Program-made: the position numbers and the translations under genes
DNA from: an uncultured Actinomyces sp.
Lineage (GTDB): Bacteria > Actinomycetota > Actinomycetes > Actinomycetales > Actinomycetaceae
Assembly (NCBI GenBank): GCA_938030835.1
Contig: CALHID010000254.1
Location: forward strand, 1-5,637
Direction of reading: 5' to 3'
DNA length: 5,637 nucleotides
Shown: positions 1 to 5,637 of the stretch, in pieces
How positions within the stretch are numbered: the first letter of the stretch is position 1
How the letters are laid out: each line of letters begins with the position of its first letter
Notes under the pieces: model-generated
Told to the model about the DNA's origin: nothing
Seen by the model: only the letters and a program-made list of their open reading frames with translations
Database searches by the model: none

Positions 1-1564
1 CAAGAGGCACGTCAATGGCAGAATCAGCCCCGTCTATGCGGGTGCGCAAATGGCACTTTTCCCTTAAAACACCGTTATCTGCTGTCCAGAATGAGACTTC
101 AAGGCTGTGCGGACGAGCAAGCCCTTCCTGGTGCATATGGAGGCCTGTCAGACGCCCTGCATCATCACTTGTCCAGCTGAGTGAAAGAGTAGAAGGGCCT
201 GTGGTGAGGAGCCACGCGTCCTTCCACTTCCCAAGATTTTCGCCGCTGGCCTCTTCCAATGTTCCCAAAAGATCCTCAAGACCGGTTGAAGAGTTGGCAA
301 ATCGCTGGAAATACAGTCGCACCCCTTTGTAGAAGGTCTCTTCGCCAACCCATGCGACAAGCTGCTTGAGGACCGCTGCCCCCTTTGCGTAGGTAATACC
401 GTCAAAGTTATTTTTCGCAGCAGGGATATCAGGGATATCTGCAACGATGGGGTGCGTTGTCGGGTATTGGTCCTGAGCCAATGCCCACGCTTTGCGTCCA
501 ATTGCGAATGAGGCCCACTCCCCCGCGTAAATGGTCGCCTCCGCGGCAGTTGTCGTTCCCTGGTTCTCGGCAAAAGATTCTTTTAGCCATAGGTTTTCCC
601 ACCATGCCGGAGTAACCAGATCACCGAACCACATGTGACACATCTCGTGAAGGATTGTGTTCGCTCGTTTTTGTCGCAGTGCAAACGACGGTGTATCACG
701 ACTCAGATAGTTCTCATTAAAGGTGATACATCCAGGATTCTCCATTGCCCCCAGATTGTATTCGGGAACAAAAATCTGGTCGTAGCTTCCCCAGGGGAAG
801 GTGTAACCGTAATGCTCGTGATAGTGATCTAAACCGGCACGCGTGACGGCAAGGATGTCGTCGCTATCCATTGAACTTGCCAACGCCTGGCGGCAGAGCA
901 AGCGAAGCTGGAGCGTCGCAGTGTTGCCATCGCCTGCGCTTCCTTCCCAGCACCCTCCCTCTATGACCGCCCACTGGCCCGCGACGACCGCAGTAATGTA
1001 GCTCGACAAAGGCGCCGTGGTGGTGAAGTCCCACAGCGCGATGCCGTTGCCGCAATCCTTAGAGCTTCCAATCCCGTTGGAAGTGACAACCCACTCACGA
1101 GGCGCATAGACGTGGAAAGTCCATGTGGGTTTTATATCGGGCTGATCGAAGCAAGGCCACGCGCGGTGGGCATCTTCAGGCTCAAATTGCGTGTACAGGT
1201 AGTAGCGTCCGTCTTCGGGGTCGCGATAGCGATGCAGCCCCTCCCCCGTCGTCGAAAAGCGACAATCAGCCTCAACGGCAATCGTGACCTCACGCTTGGT
1301 CGGAACTGCGTTGATATCGAGGCGTTCACCGTCGTATGTGAATTGATCGGATGCTAAAGGAACATCATCAATCGAAACCGTCTGGACCTCACCAGCGACA
1401 TCGACAAAGAGCGAGGGCTCCTGAGAGACAAGAGTCATACGTGAGACAACACGGTACGAGCTCTTCTCAGTTGCCGCTTCTTCGAGGTGAAGTGTGACAT
1501 CAATGTGGCGGACGGTGACAACGGTTGAACGGTGACGTGCATCTTCACGAGTCAGGACATACAT
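1..1564 (-). CDS. pepN: Aminopeptidase N, M1 zinc metallopeptidase (partial, C-terminal part beyond left edge)
   Basis: A cytoplasmic-type zinc aminopeptidase that removes N-terminal residues from peptides, mainly in the late steps of protein turnover. The frame is open for all 521 visible codons. Seen in order: an N-terminal beta domain starting MYVLTREDA; CFDQPDIKPTWTF at about residues 210-222; the substrate-binding GAMEN motif at 272-276; the zinc site HEMCH at 306-310 followed by MWFGDLVT; the third zinc ligand E329 in LKESFAE, giving the family's HExxH-x18-E spacing; and the catalytic tyrosine Y392 in ITYAKGA. Actinobacterial family members are usually about 830-870 residues, so roughly 300 C-terminal residues are missing only because the window ends. 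The ATG at 1564 is the first start after an in-frame TAA at 1576-1574, and LTREDA lines up with the NLTRxEA usually found near the start of actinobacterial PepN. No signal peptide is visible. It is transcribed divergently from the Mur ligase gene. The identification is very secure. Confidence 0.96.
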   Translation of the reverse strand, partial: MYVLTREDARHRSTVVTVRHIDVTLHLEEAATEKSSYRVVSRMTLVSQEPSLFVDVAGEVQTVSIDDVPLASDQFTYDGERLDINAVPTKREVTIAVEADCRFSTTGEGLHRYRDPEDGRYYLYTQFEPEDAHRAWPCFDQPDIKPTWTFHVYAPREWVVTSNGIGSSKDCGNGIALWDFTTTAPLSSYITAVVAGQWAVIEGGCWEGSAGDGNTATLQLRLLCRQALASSMDSDDILAVTRAGLDHYHEHYGYTFPWGSYDQIFVPEYNLGAMENPGCITFNENYLSRDTPSFALRQKRANTILHEMCHMWFGDLVTPAWWENLWLKESFAENQGTTTAAEATIYAGEWASFAIGRKAWALAQDQYPTTHPIVADIPDIPAAKNNFDGITYAKGAAVLKQLVAWVGEETFYKGVRLYFQRFANSSTGLEDLLGTLEEASGENLGKWKDAWLLTTGPSTLSLSWTSDDAGRLTGLHMHQEGLARPHSLEVSFWTADNGVLREKCHLRTRIDGADSAIDVPL

Positions 1565-1570
1565 GCCCTC

Positions 1571-1601
1571 ATTTTAGAGAAATTTTGGGTTGACGTGTCG
1601 A
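1571..1601 (-). promoter_or_regulatory. Candidate pepN promoter, possibly leaderless
   Basis: On the minus strand, TAAAAT (1576-1571) matches the -10 consensus at 5 of 6 positions and ends 6 bp before the pepN ATG. TCGACA (1601-1596) matches the -35 consensus at 5 of 6, with a slightly long 19-bp spacer. Initiation about 7 bp after the -10 would fall on the A of the ATG, giving a leaderless mRNA, which is common in Actinobacteria. The GAGGG between the -10 and the ATG is only 1 nt from the start, too close to act as a Shine-Dalgarno sequence. Inferred from sequence only. Confidence 0.5.
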
Positions 1602-1629
1602 TGAAGAAGCTTTTCGCGGAGCAAGCGGA

Positions 1630-1635
1630 TACCCT
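1630..1635 (+). promoter_or_regulatory. Candidate -10 element of the Mur ligase gene, possibly leaderless
   Basis: TACCCT fits the actinobacterial TANNNT -10 pattern and is preceded by GA, giving GATACCCT. It ends 7 bp before the ATG at 1643, so transcription would start at or next to that ATG. No convincing -35 hexamer is present at 16-18 bp upstream. No purine-rich ribosome-binding sequence lies at a useful distance from the ATG; the nearest GGAG (1618-1621) is about 21 nt away. Weaker than the opposing pepN promoter. Confidence 0.35.
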
Positions 1636-1642
1636 AAAAGTC

Positions 1643-3202
1643 ATGACTTATGCCAACGAGATTCGTCCGATTACCTTGCCAATTCCACTCTCTCAGGCAC
1701 TCGAGGGGGTTCAGGGGGTTGATTGGTCAATGTGCGCCGATACCGAACTTACCGTTTCTGGTGTCAGCGTTTCATCGATCGATATTGAAGATCATTGGCT
1801 TTTTGTTGCGATTCCTGGACTGGTTCAGCACGGTATTCGCTTTCTCCATGCTGCCGTCGAAGCTGGTGCCACGGCAGTTGTCACAGATCGCGAAGGATCC
1901 GAACGTGCACGTGAGATGAATCCGGATATCCCGATTGTTGTCGTTGCGGACCCGCGTCGCGCAAGCGCAACTATCGCGGCGAATATCTACCGTCATCCGG
2001 CCTCGGCACTCAAAACGGCGGCCGTAACCGGGACGAATGGGAAGACCACAACAACCTACCTTCTGCGTTCCATTCTGCGCAGTACCTTCAACGATCCTGC
2101 ACTGTGCGGGACTGTCGAGATTCGTGTTGGCGACCTCGTGATCAATTCAGAGAAAACCACTTCCGAGGCTCCTGAGGTCGAGCGAATTCTTGCACTTGCT
2201 CGCGAAAAGGATTGTGGTGCAGCGATTGTTGAGGTCTCAGCGCATGCGTTGAGTTTAAACCGTGTTGACGACATTATTTTTGATGTCGCTGCCTTCACGA
2301 ATCTTCAGCATGACCACCTCGATTACTACGGTGATATGGAGCATTACTTCGAGGCCAAGAAGAGTTTGTTCACTCCGGCTCACTCGCGTTGTGGTGTCGT
2401 CTGTATTGATGATGAGTGGGGCCTTCGTTTGGCTCAAGAAAGCGAAGTGCCAGTTACTACAGTTTCTGTTTTTTCCCATCGCGAGGCCGATTGGACCGTT
2501 CGGCGCATTAACTTCGATCGTGCGATCCCCGCTGTCACCTTCGATCTGGTGACCCCACAGGGCAATGAACGCCATATTCGGATGCCGATGCTCGGTGAAG
2601 TTAATGTCCAAAATGCCGTCGTTGCACTGGTTGCAGCACTAAAGCTGGGATGTGAGTTCGAAGCAGCAGTTTCGGCTCTCGAAGGTGCAGAACAGATTCC
2701 CGGCCGTATGACCTCCGTTAATCCTGATCCAGGCGCACAGCCACTTGTCATTGTGGACTTTGCACATACTCCAGAGGGACTCGATTGGACACTCAAATCC
2801 GTCCGCGAGTTAACTCGTGGAAAGCTCGTTTTAGTGTTTGGAACCGATGGCGATCGCGACGCGACAAAGCGTGAACCCCTTGCGGAAATCGCTGCTCAAC
2901 TTGCCGACGTTTTATGGGTAACCGATGAGAATCCTCGTACTGAAGATGCCTCATCTATTCGCCAGCAACTCCTCAACGGAATTCGGCGTGTTCGTCCTGA
3001 TTTCCATGACGTTACTGAAGTGACCACATGCCGCCGCGATGCAGTCCGCCAGGCAATTCTCGCAGCAGATGCGGGAGATATCGTCGTCATTTCCGGAAAG
3101 GGTGCCGAATGGTATCAAGATATCCAGGGAATCAAGCACGTCTATAACGATGTACCCGTCGCTCGTGAAGTCTTGGAACAAGATATTCGCGCGCGCCTGT
3201 AA
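1643..3202 (+). CDS. murE: MurE-type Mur ligase (UDP-MurNAc-tripeptide synthetase)
   Basis: A cytoplasmic ATP-dependent ligase. MurE adds the third amino acid (meso-diaminopimelate, lysine or ornithine, depending on species) to UDP-MurNAc-L-Ala-D-Glu in peptidoglycan precursor synthesis. From the ATG at 1643 it has 519 residues, close to normal for MurE. Seen: N-terminal UDP-binding domain (about 1-115); P-loop TGTNGKTTT at 129-137; TTSEA at 172-176; EVSAHAL at 197-203; a lysine in EAKKSLF, K239, at the position of the carbamylated catalytic lysine; PGRM near 356; then the C-terminal domain with DFAHTPEG (372-379), GTDGDRD (400-406), DENPRTED (428-435) and GKGAEWYQ (485-492). Several of these differ from common MurE forms (TTPEA, EVSSHAL, DYAHTP, DDNPR, GKGHE). 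The NPR arginine and the GKGxE glutamate, which contact diaminopimelate in E. coli MurE, are kept, but substrate choice cannot be settled here. In-frame starts at 1532, 1595 and 1601 would overlap pepN or lie in its promoter; 1643 is preferred because a -10 element lies 7 bp upstream. It precedes der by 37 bp on the same strand. It could be a paralogue of the main MurE. Confidence 0.85.
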   Translation: MTYANEIRPITLPIPLSQALEGVQGVDWSMCADTELTVSGVSVSSIDIEDHWLFVAIPGLVQHGIRFLHAAVEAGATAVVTDREGSERAREMNPDIPIVVVADPRRASATIAANIYRHPASALKTAAVTGTNGKTTTTYLLRSILRSTFNDPALCGTVEIRVGDLVINSEKTTSEAPEVERILALAREKDCGAAIVEVSAHALSLNRVDDIIFDVAAFTNLQHDHLDYYGDMEHYFEAKKSLFTPAHSRCGVVCIDDEWGLRLAQESEVPVTTVSVFSHREADWTVRRINFDRAIPAVTFDLVTPQGNERHIRMPMLGEVNVQNAVVALVAALKLGCEFEAAVSALEGAEQIPGRMTSVNPDPGAQPLVIVDFAHTPEGLDWTLKSVRELTRGKLVLVFGTDGDRDATKREPLAEIAAQLADVLWVTDENPRTEDASSIRQQLLNGIRRVRPDFHDVTEVTTCRRDAVRQAILAADAGDIVVISGKGAEWYQDIQGIKHVYNDVPVAREVLEQDIRARL

Positions 3203-3228
3203 CGCGCTTGTCATCACTGACTACCGAT

Positions 3229-3232
3229 AGGA
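3229..3232 (+). promoter_or_regulatory. Ribosome-binding site of der
   Basis: AGGA, part of TAGGAT, lies 7 nt before the GTG at 3240, a normal Shine-Dalgarno distance. It supports the GTG start, since the other purine-rich run, AAGGA at 3234-3238, sits only 1 nt before the GTG. The 37-bp gap from the Mur ligase stop shows no terminator, so der is probably translated from a shared transcript. Confidence 0.6.
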
Positions 3233-3239
3233 TAAGGAC

Positions 3240-4721
3240 GTGACTGAAGAATACCTCGAGAACACAGAGCCCTTCGACGAAGGTCAAGCAGAGCTTCGCG
3301 CACGCGCAATGCGTGACTCCCTTGACCAGTTTGAGCTTGATGACGAAGATCTTGCCCTGCTCAATGGGGACTTCGAGAATTCTGATTCACAGGACAGTGA
3401 ATTCGGTCTTCCCGTTTTGGCAGTGATCGGGCGTCCCAATGTTGGTAAGTCAACCTTGGTGAACCGCATTATTGGTAGGCGTGAAGCGGTTGTTCAAGAC
3501 ACCCCCGGTGTTACGAGAGACCGCGTATCTTATCCTGCCGATTGGGCAGGCCGTCACTTTACTCTTGTCGATACTGGCGGCTGGGAAATCGATGTCAAGG
3601 GAATTGACCGTTCGGTCGCAGAACAGGCAGAAATCGCGGTTGATCTGGCAGATGCCGTGCTCTTCGTAGTCGATGCGACTGTTGGCATGACAGATACGGA
3701 TGAACGTATCGTTTCTATGCTTCGTAAGAGCGGTAAGCCCGTCGTTCTAGCGGCGAACAAGGTTGATTCGGCGATGCAAGAAGCTGAAGCGGCCTACCTG
3801 TGGTCACTTGGAATGGGTGAGCCCTACGCCATTTCTGCACTTCACGGCCGCGGTACCGGTGATCTCCTCGATGCTGTGATGGCTGTGCTTCCTGAAGTGT
3901 CTTCAGTGGCTTCAGCGCTGCCCGTGGGCGGCCCCCGGCGAGTTGCTCTGATCGGACGTCCGAATGTTGGTAAGTCGTCACTGCTCAACGCTCTGGCTGG
4001 ATCTGAGCGTGTTGTTGTCAATGAGCTTGCTGGTACGACTCGTGATCCAGTTGATGAGCTCATCGAGCTTGACGGGCAGCAGTGGTGGTTCGTCGATACC
4101 GCGGGCATTCGCCGCAAGATGCACCGAACCACTGGTGCTGACTACTATGCGTCAATTCGAACCCAAGCAGCCCTTGAAAAGGCAGAACTTGCGTTGATTC
4201 TTTTCGACGCTTCAGAGCCGCTGACAGAGCAAGACATTCGAGTTGTGCAACAGGCAGTTGATGCCGGCCGTGCGGTGGTCATCATCAACAACAAGTGGGA
4301 CCTGGTTGATGAAGAACGCCAAGCTCAGCTTCGTTCAGAGCTCGAACGAGAGCTTGTTCAAGTCTCATGGGCGCCACGAATTAACGTGTCAGCGAAGACA
4401 ACCTGGCATATTAACCGCCTAACTCGTGCGATGGAGACTGCACTGGATAGCTGGGAAACACGCATTCCCACTGGCCGCCTCAATGCCTTCTTGGGTGAAC
4501 TGGTTGCAGCGCATCCGCACCCCCTTCGCGGAGGGAAGCAACCTCGAATCCTCTTCGCGACCCAGGTGTCGAATATGCCTCCACGTTTCGTCATCTTCAC
4601 AACCGGGTTCTTGGATCCCGGATATCGCCGATTCATTGAGCGTCGTCTGCGCGAAGACTTTGGATTTGAGGGCTCCCCTATCCAGATTTCGGTACGTGTA
4701 CGCGAGCGCCGTCGCCGCTAG
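3240..4721 (+). CDS. der: Ribosome-assembly GTPase Der (EngA)
   Basis: A cytoplasmic GTPase with two tandem G domains that binds the 50S subunit and is needed for its maturation; it is essential in most bacteria studied. It has 493 residues and a GTG start supported by AGGA 7 nt upstream. G domain 1: GRPNVGKST (64-72), DTPGVTRD (87-94), DTGGW (111-115), NKVD (173-176), ISALHG (198-203). G domain 2: GRPNVGKSS (239-247), AGTTRD (264-269), DTAGIRRK (286-293), NKWD (351-354), SAK (384-386). The C-terminal KH-like domain (about 405-488) contains HPHPLRGGK, ATQVSNMPPRFVIF and a basic end RERRRR. Before the first G domain are about 58 residues rich in Asp and Glu (19 acidic, 3 basic in the first 55), an extension typical of actinobacterial Der. 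All GTP-binding motifs are intact. In many Actinobacteria der follows the cytidylate kinase gene cmk; here a Mur ligase is in that place. Confidence 0.98.
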   Translation: MTEEYLENTEPFDEGQAELRARAMRDSLDQFELDDEDLALLNGDFENSDSQDSEFGLPVLAVIGRPNVGKSTLVNRIIGRREAVVQDTPGVTRDRVSYPADWAGRHFTLVDTGGWEIDVKGIDRSVAEQAEIAVDLADAVLFVVDATVGMTDTDERIVSMLRKSGKPVVLAANKVDSAMQEAEAAYLWSLGMGEPYAISALHGRGTGDLLDAVMAVLPEVSSVASALPVGGPRRVALIGRPNVGKSSLLNALAGSERVVVNELAGTTRDPVDELIELDGQQWWFVDTAGIRRKMHRTTGADYYASIRTQAALEKAELALILFDASEPLTEQDIRVVQQAVDAGRAVVIINNKWDLVDEERQAQLRSELERELVQVSWAPRINVSAKTTWHINRLTRAMETALDSWETRIPTGRLNAFLGELVAAHPHPLRGGKQPRILFATQVSNMPPRFVIFTTGFLDPGYRRFIERRLREDFGFEGSPIQISVRVRERRRR

Positions 4722-4739
4722 GCTCTCAAAGAGTTATTA

Positions 4740-4777
4740 AGTGGTGCGGCCTCGCCTAACGGGGAGGCCGCACCACT
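4740..4777. terminator. Bidirectional terminator hairpin between converging genes
   Basis: A perfect 14-bp inverted repeat: arm AGTGGTGCGGCCTC at 4740-4753, complementary arm at 4764-4777, with a 10-nt loop. It starts 18 bp after the der stop and ends 28 bp before the stop of the converging minus-strand gene. On the plus strand it is followed by AGTTTTA, a short T tract; on the minus strand by an AT-rich TAATAACTCTTT. The long GC-rich stem and position fit a terminator serving both genes, although the T tracts are weak. Confidence 0.85.
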
Positions 4778-4805
4778 AGTTTTACCTACACGCATTCGCA
4801 TGTGA

Positions 4806-5637
4806 TCAGTCATCTTCTTTGGAAAGCTCGATCTTGTACCGGAAGATTGTGCTCATATACGTCCCTGTGCGCCGATTAAGAGATGCTGTGGCGTCGATGA
4901 GGGGTGTCATGGATCCGGCCCTTCGCGAACGAAGATCTTTCAGAATAGGCATCGCATAGTACGCGTTCTTCTTGTTCTCCAGATCCATGAACCACTTTCC
5001 ACCGAGATGGTGACGATAGGTCTCGCCGATATACACGGTGAGTAGATCGTGCATCCGCGGATCGTTAATGAGGTCTTGAGGCGATGAGTAATGCGCAAGC
5101 ATCCACTCTTCAAGGGCATCAATGGACTCAACTGAGAAGTCAAGATTCAGACCGTTTTCCTTTGCGAATGTATCGGTCATGTAGTCCAGCTTGTCAGAAA
5201 TGAAGAAAATCCATTCCTGAAAGTCTTCTTGCGTGTACGCCATTAGTGCCTCATCTACGCCGCAGGGGCTGAATTGTGAGGCAATTCTACCTCCCTCAAA
5301 GTACTGAACTCGACTACCTGCGGACCAGAATTCATCACTGGTTGGATACCCATAGTTTCCACGTTCGTGTCCAGCTCGGCCGTACGTTGTAAAGATCTGT
5401 CCGCGAACAAAGTGTGAGCCACTTGTTGCACTCCAGTAGGCAGTCCCCTTGTCAAAGACTTGGAATACTCCCTTACCTGAAGGTGTCTCAGCTGTAGTTG
5501 CAACGCCTAAGAAGCGTGCACCGCCAAGTTCTCGATATGCATTTGCAATACCAGTCCCGTAGCGCAAGACATAGGTTCCAGCCCCTGCGCTCCATGTGAT
5601 GACGCCGCCCTCAAACTCCTGTGCGCGACCGGAGCCT
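4806..5637 (-). CDS. LGFP-type repeat protein with unrecognised C-terminal domain (partial, N-terminus beyond right edge)
   Basis: 276 residues are visible and the frame stays open to the right edge. An apparent TTG at 5567 is an internal leucine, not the start, because the repeat pattern continues upstream of it. Visible residues 1-39, 40-93 and 94-125 are three LGFP-type repeats: the pattern FEGG/FDKG followed by WSA, then a tyrosine and a glycine-rich turn, then FLGVATTAE or YGYPTSDE. The third repeat is cut short (FEGGRIASQF). LGFP repeats are known mostly from surface or cell-wall proteins of Actinobacteria, often beside peptidoglycan hydrolase or esterase domains, and are thought to bind the wall. 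From about residue 130 to the end is a different, charged domain with no membrane segment; visible landmarks are EDFQEWIFFISDKLDY, ALEEWML, YIGETYRHHLGGKW and NRRTGTYMSTIFRYK. It resembles uncharacterised soluble bacterial proteins in style, but no family can be named with confidence and no function is assigned. It converges on der. Whether it is secreted cannot be judged without its N-terminus. Confidence 0.85.
   Translation of the reverse strand, partial: GSGRAQEFEGGVITWSAGAGTYVLRYGTGIANAYRELGGARFLGVATTAETPSGKGVFQVFDKGTAYWSATSGSHFVRGQIFTTYGRAGHERGNYGYPTSDEFWSAGSRVQYFEGGRIASQFSPCGVDEALMAYTQEDFQEWIFFISDKLDYMTDTFAKENGLNLDFSVESIDALEEWMLAHYSSPQDLINDPRMHDLLTVYIGETYRHHLGGKWFMDLENKKNAYYAMPILKDLRSRRAGSMTPLIDATASLNRRTGTYMSTIFRYKIELSKEDD
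5249..5252 (-). promoter_or_regulatory. Possible internal ribosome-binding site in the LGFP-repeat gene
   Basis: GAGG on the minus strand lies 5 nt before an in-frame ATG (5243-5241) located exactly where the repeat region gives way to the C-terminal domain. Initiation here would give a separate product of 145 residues beginning MAYTQEDFQEW. It may be chance; the evidence is the spacing and the match to the domain boundary. Confidence 0.3.

Noticed and set aside
421..438. Tandem 9-bp repeat CAGGGATAT twice
   Set aside because: It lies within pepN, encodes DIPDIP, keeps the frame and is too short to suggest more than a local duplication.
148..573. Open frame of 141 codons on the minus strand, and many similar frames elsewhere
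   Set aside because: They lie over pepN, murE, der or the LGFP-repeat gene in other frames, have low-complexity Arg/Ser-rich translations without recognisable motifs, and lack initiation signals.
1558..1560. A second minus-strand ATG just after the pepN start, in another frame
   Set aside because: It reads only ATG TCC TGA, a two-residue frame, and does not lead into the aminopeptidase. It is likely a chance overlap, though an effect on pepN initiation cannot be excluded.
1566..1570. GAGGG before pepN as a Shine-Dalgarno sequence
   Set aside because: It is 1 nt from the ATG at 1564, too close. It would suit CTG at 1555 in spacing, but CTG starts are rare and no other evidence favours one.
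3208..3236. A separate promoter for der (TTGTCA at 3208-3213)
   Set aside because: No good -10 lies at 16-18 bp; the nearest candidate, TAGGAT at 3228-3233, is at only 14 bp and overlaps the ribosome-binding site.
4723..4733. Small inverted repeat CTCT-caa-AGAG just after the der stop
   Set aside because: The stem is only 4 bp. The adjacent 14-bp stem at 4740-4777 is the convincing terminator.
5565..5567. TTG as the start of the LGFP-repeat gene
   Set aside because: The same frame continues to the window edge with a further partial LGFP-type repeat (FEGGVITWSAG), so this is an internal leucine codon.

Overview
The window looks like an actinobacterial chromosome of moderate GC content. Three things point there: the aminopeptidase N has an actinobacterial-type N-terminus (LTREDA) and HEMxHMWFGDLVT zinc site; the GTPase Der carries a long acidic N-terminal extension; and the last gene has LGFP-type repeats, which are found mainly in Actinomycetota. 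A relative of the Actinomycetaceae is a reasonable guess from the moderate GC content and gene content, but the genus cannot be fixed from this sequence.

Layout, left to right: (1) bases 1-1564, minus strand: the first 521 residues of an M1-family aminopeptidase N (pepN), whose C-terminal part lies beyond the left edge. (2) 1565-1642: a 78-bp divergent promoter region. Both flanking genes seem to have a -10 element 6-7 bp before their ATG and no usable Shine-Dalgarno sequence, so both may be leaderless. (3) 1643-3202, plus strand: a Mur ligase of the MurE type, with several substituted signature motifs. (4) 3240-4721, plus strand: the double-GTPase ribosome-assembly factor Der, 37 bp after the Mur ligase and probably in the same transcript. 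(5) 4740-4777: a perfect 14-bp inverted repeat, the likely terminator between converging genes. (6) 4806-5637, minus strand: the C-terminal 276 residues of a protein with LGFP-type repeats followed by an unrecognised domain of about 147 residues. Its start lies beyond the right edge.

The plus-strand pair joins cell-wall precursor synthesis (cytoplasmic Mur ligase) with 50S ribosome maturation (Der), so the link is more likely growth-related co-expression than a shared pathway. pepN is divergent and concerned with peptide turnover. The most unusual item is the last gene, where cell-wall-type repeats are joined to what looks like a soluble domain. That domain begins at a methionine with its own ribosome-binding-site-like sequence. 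No RNA genes, mobile elements, CRISPR arrays or gene-free stretches over 300 bp were seen.
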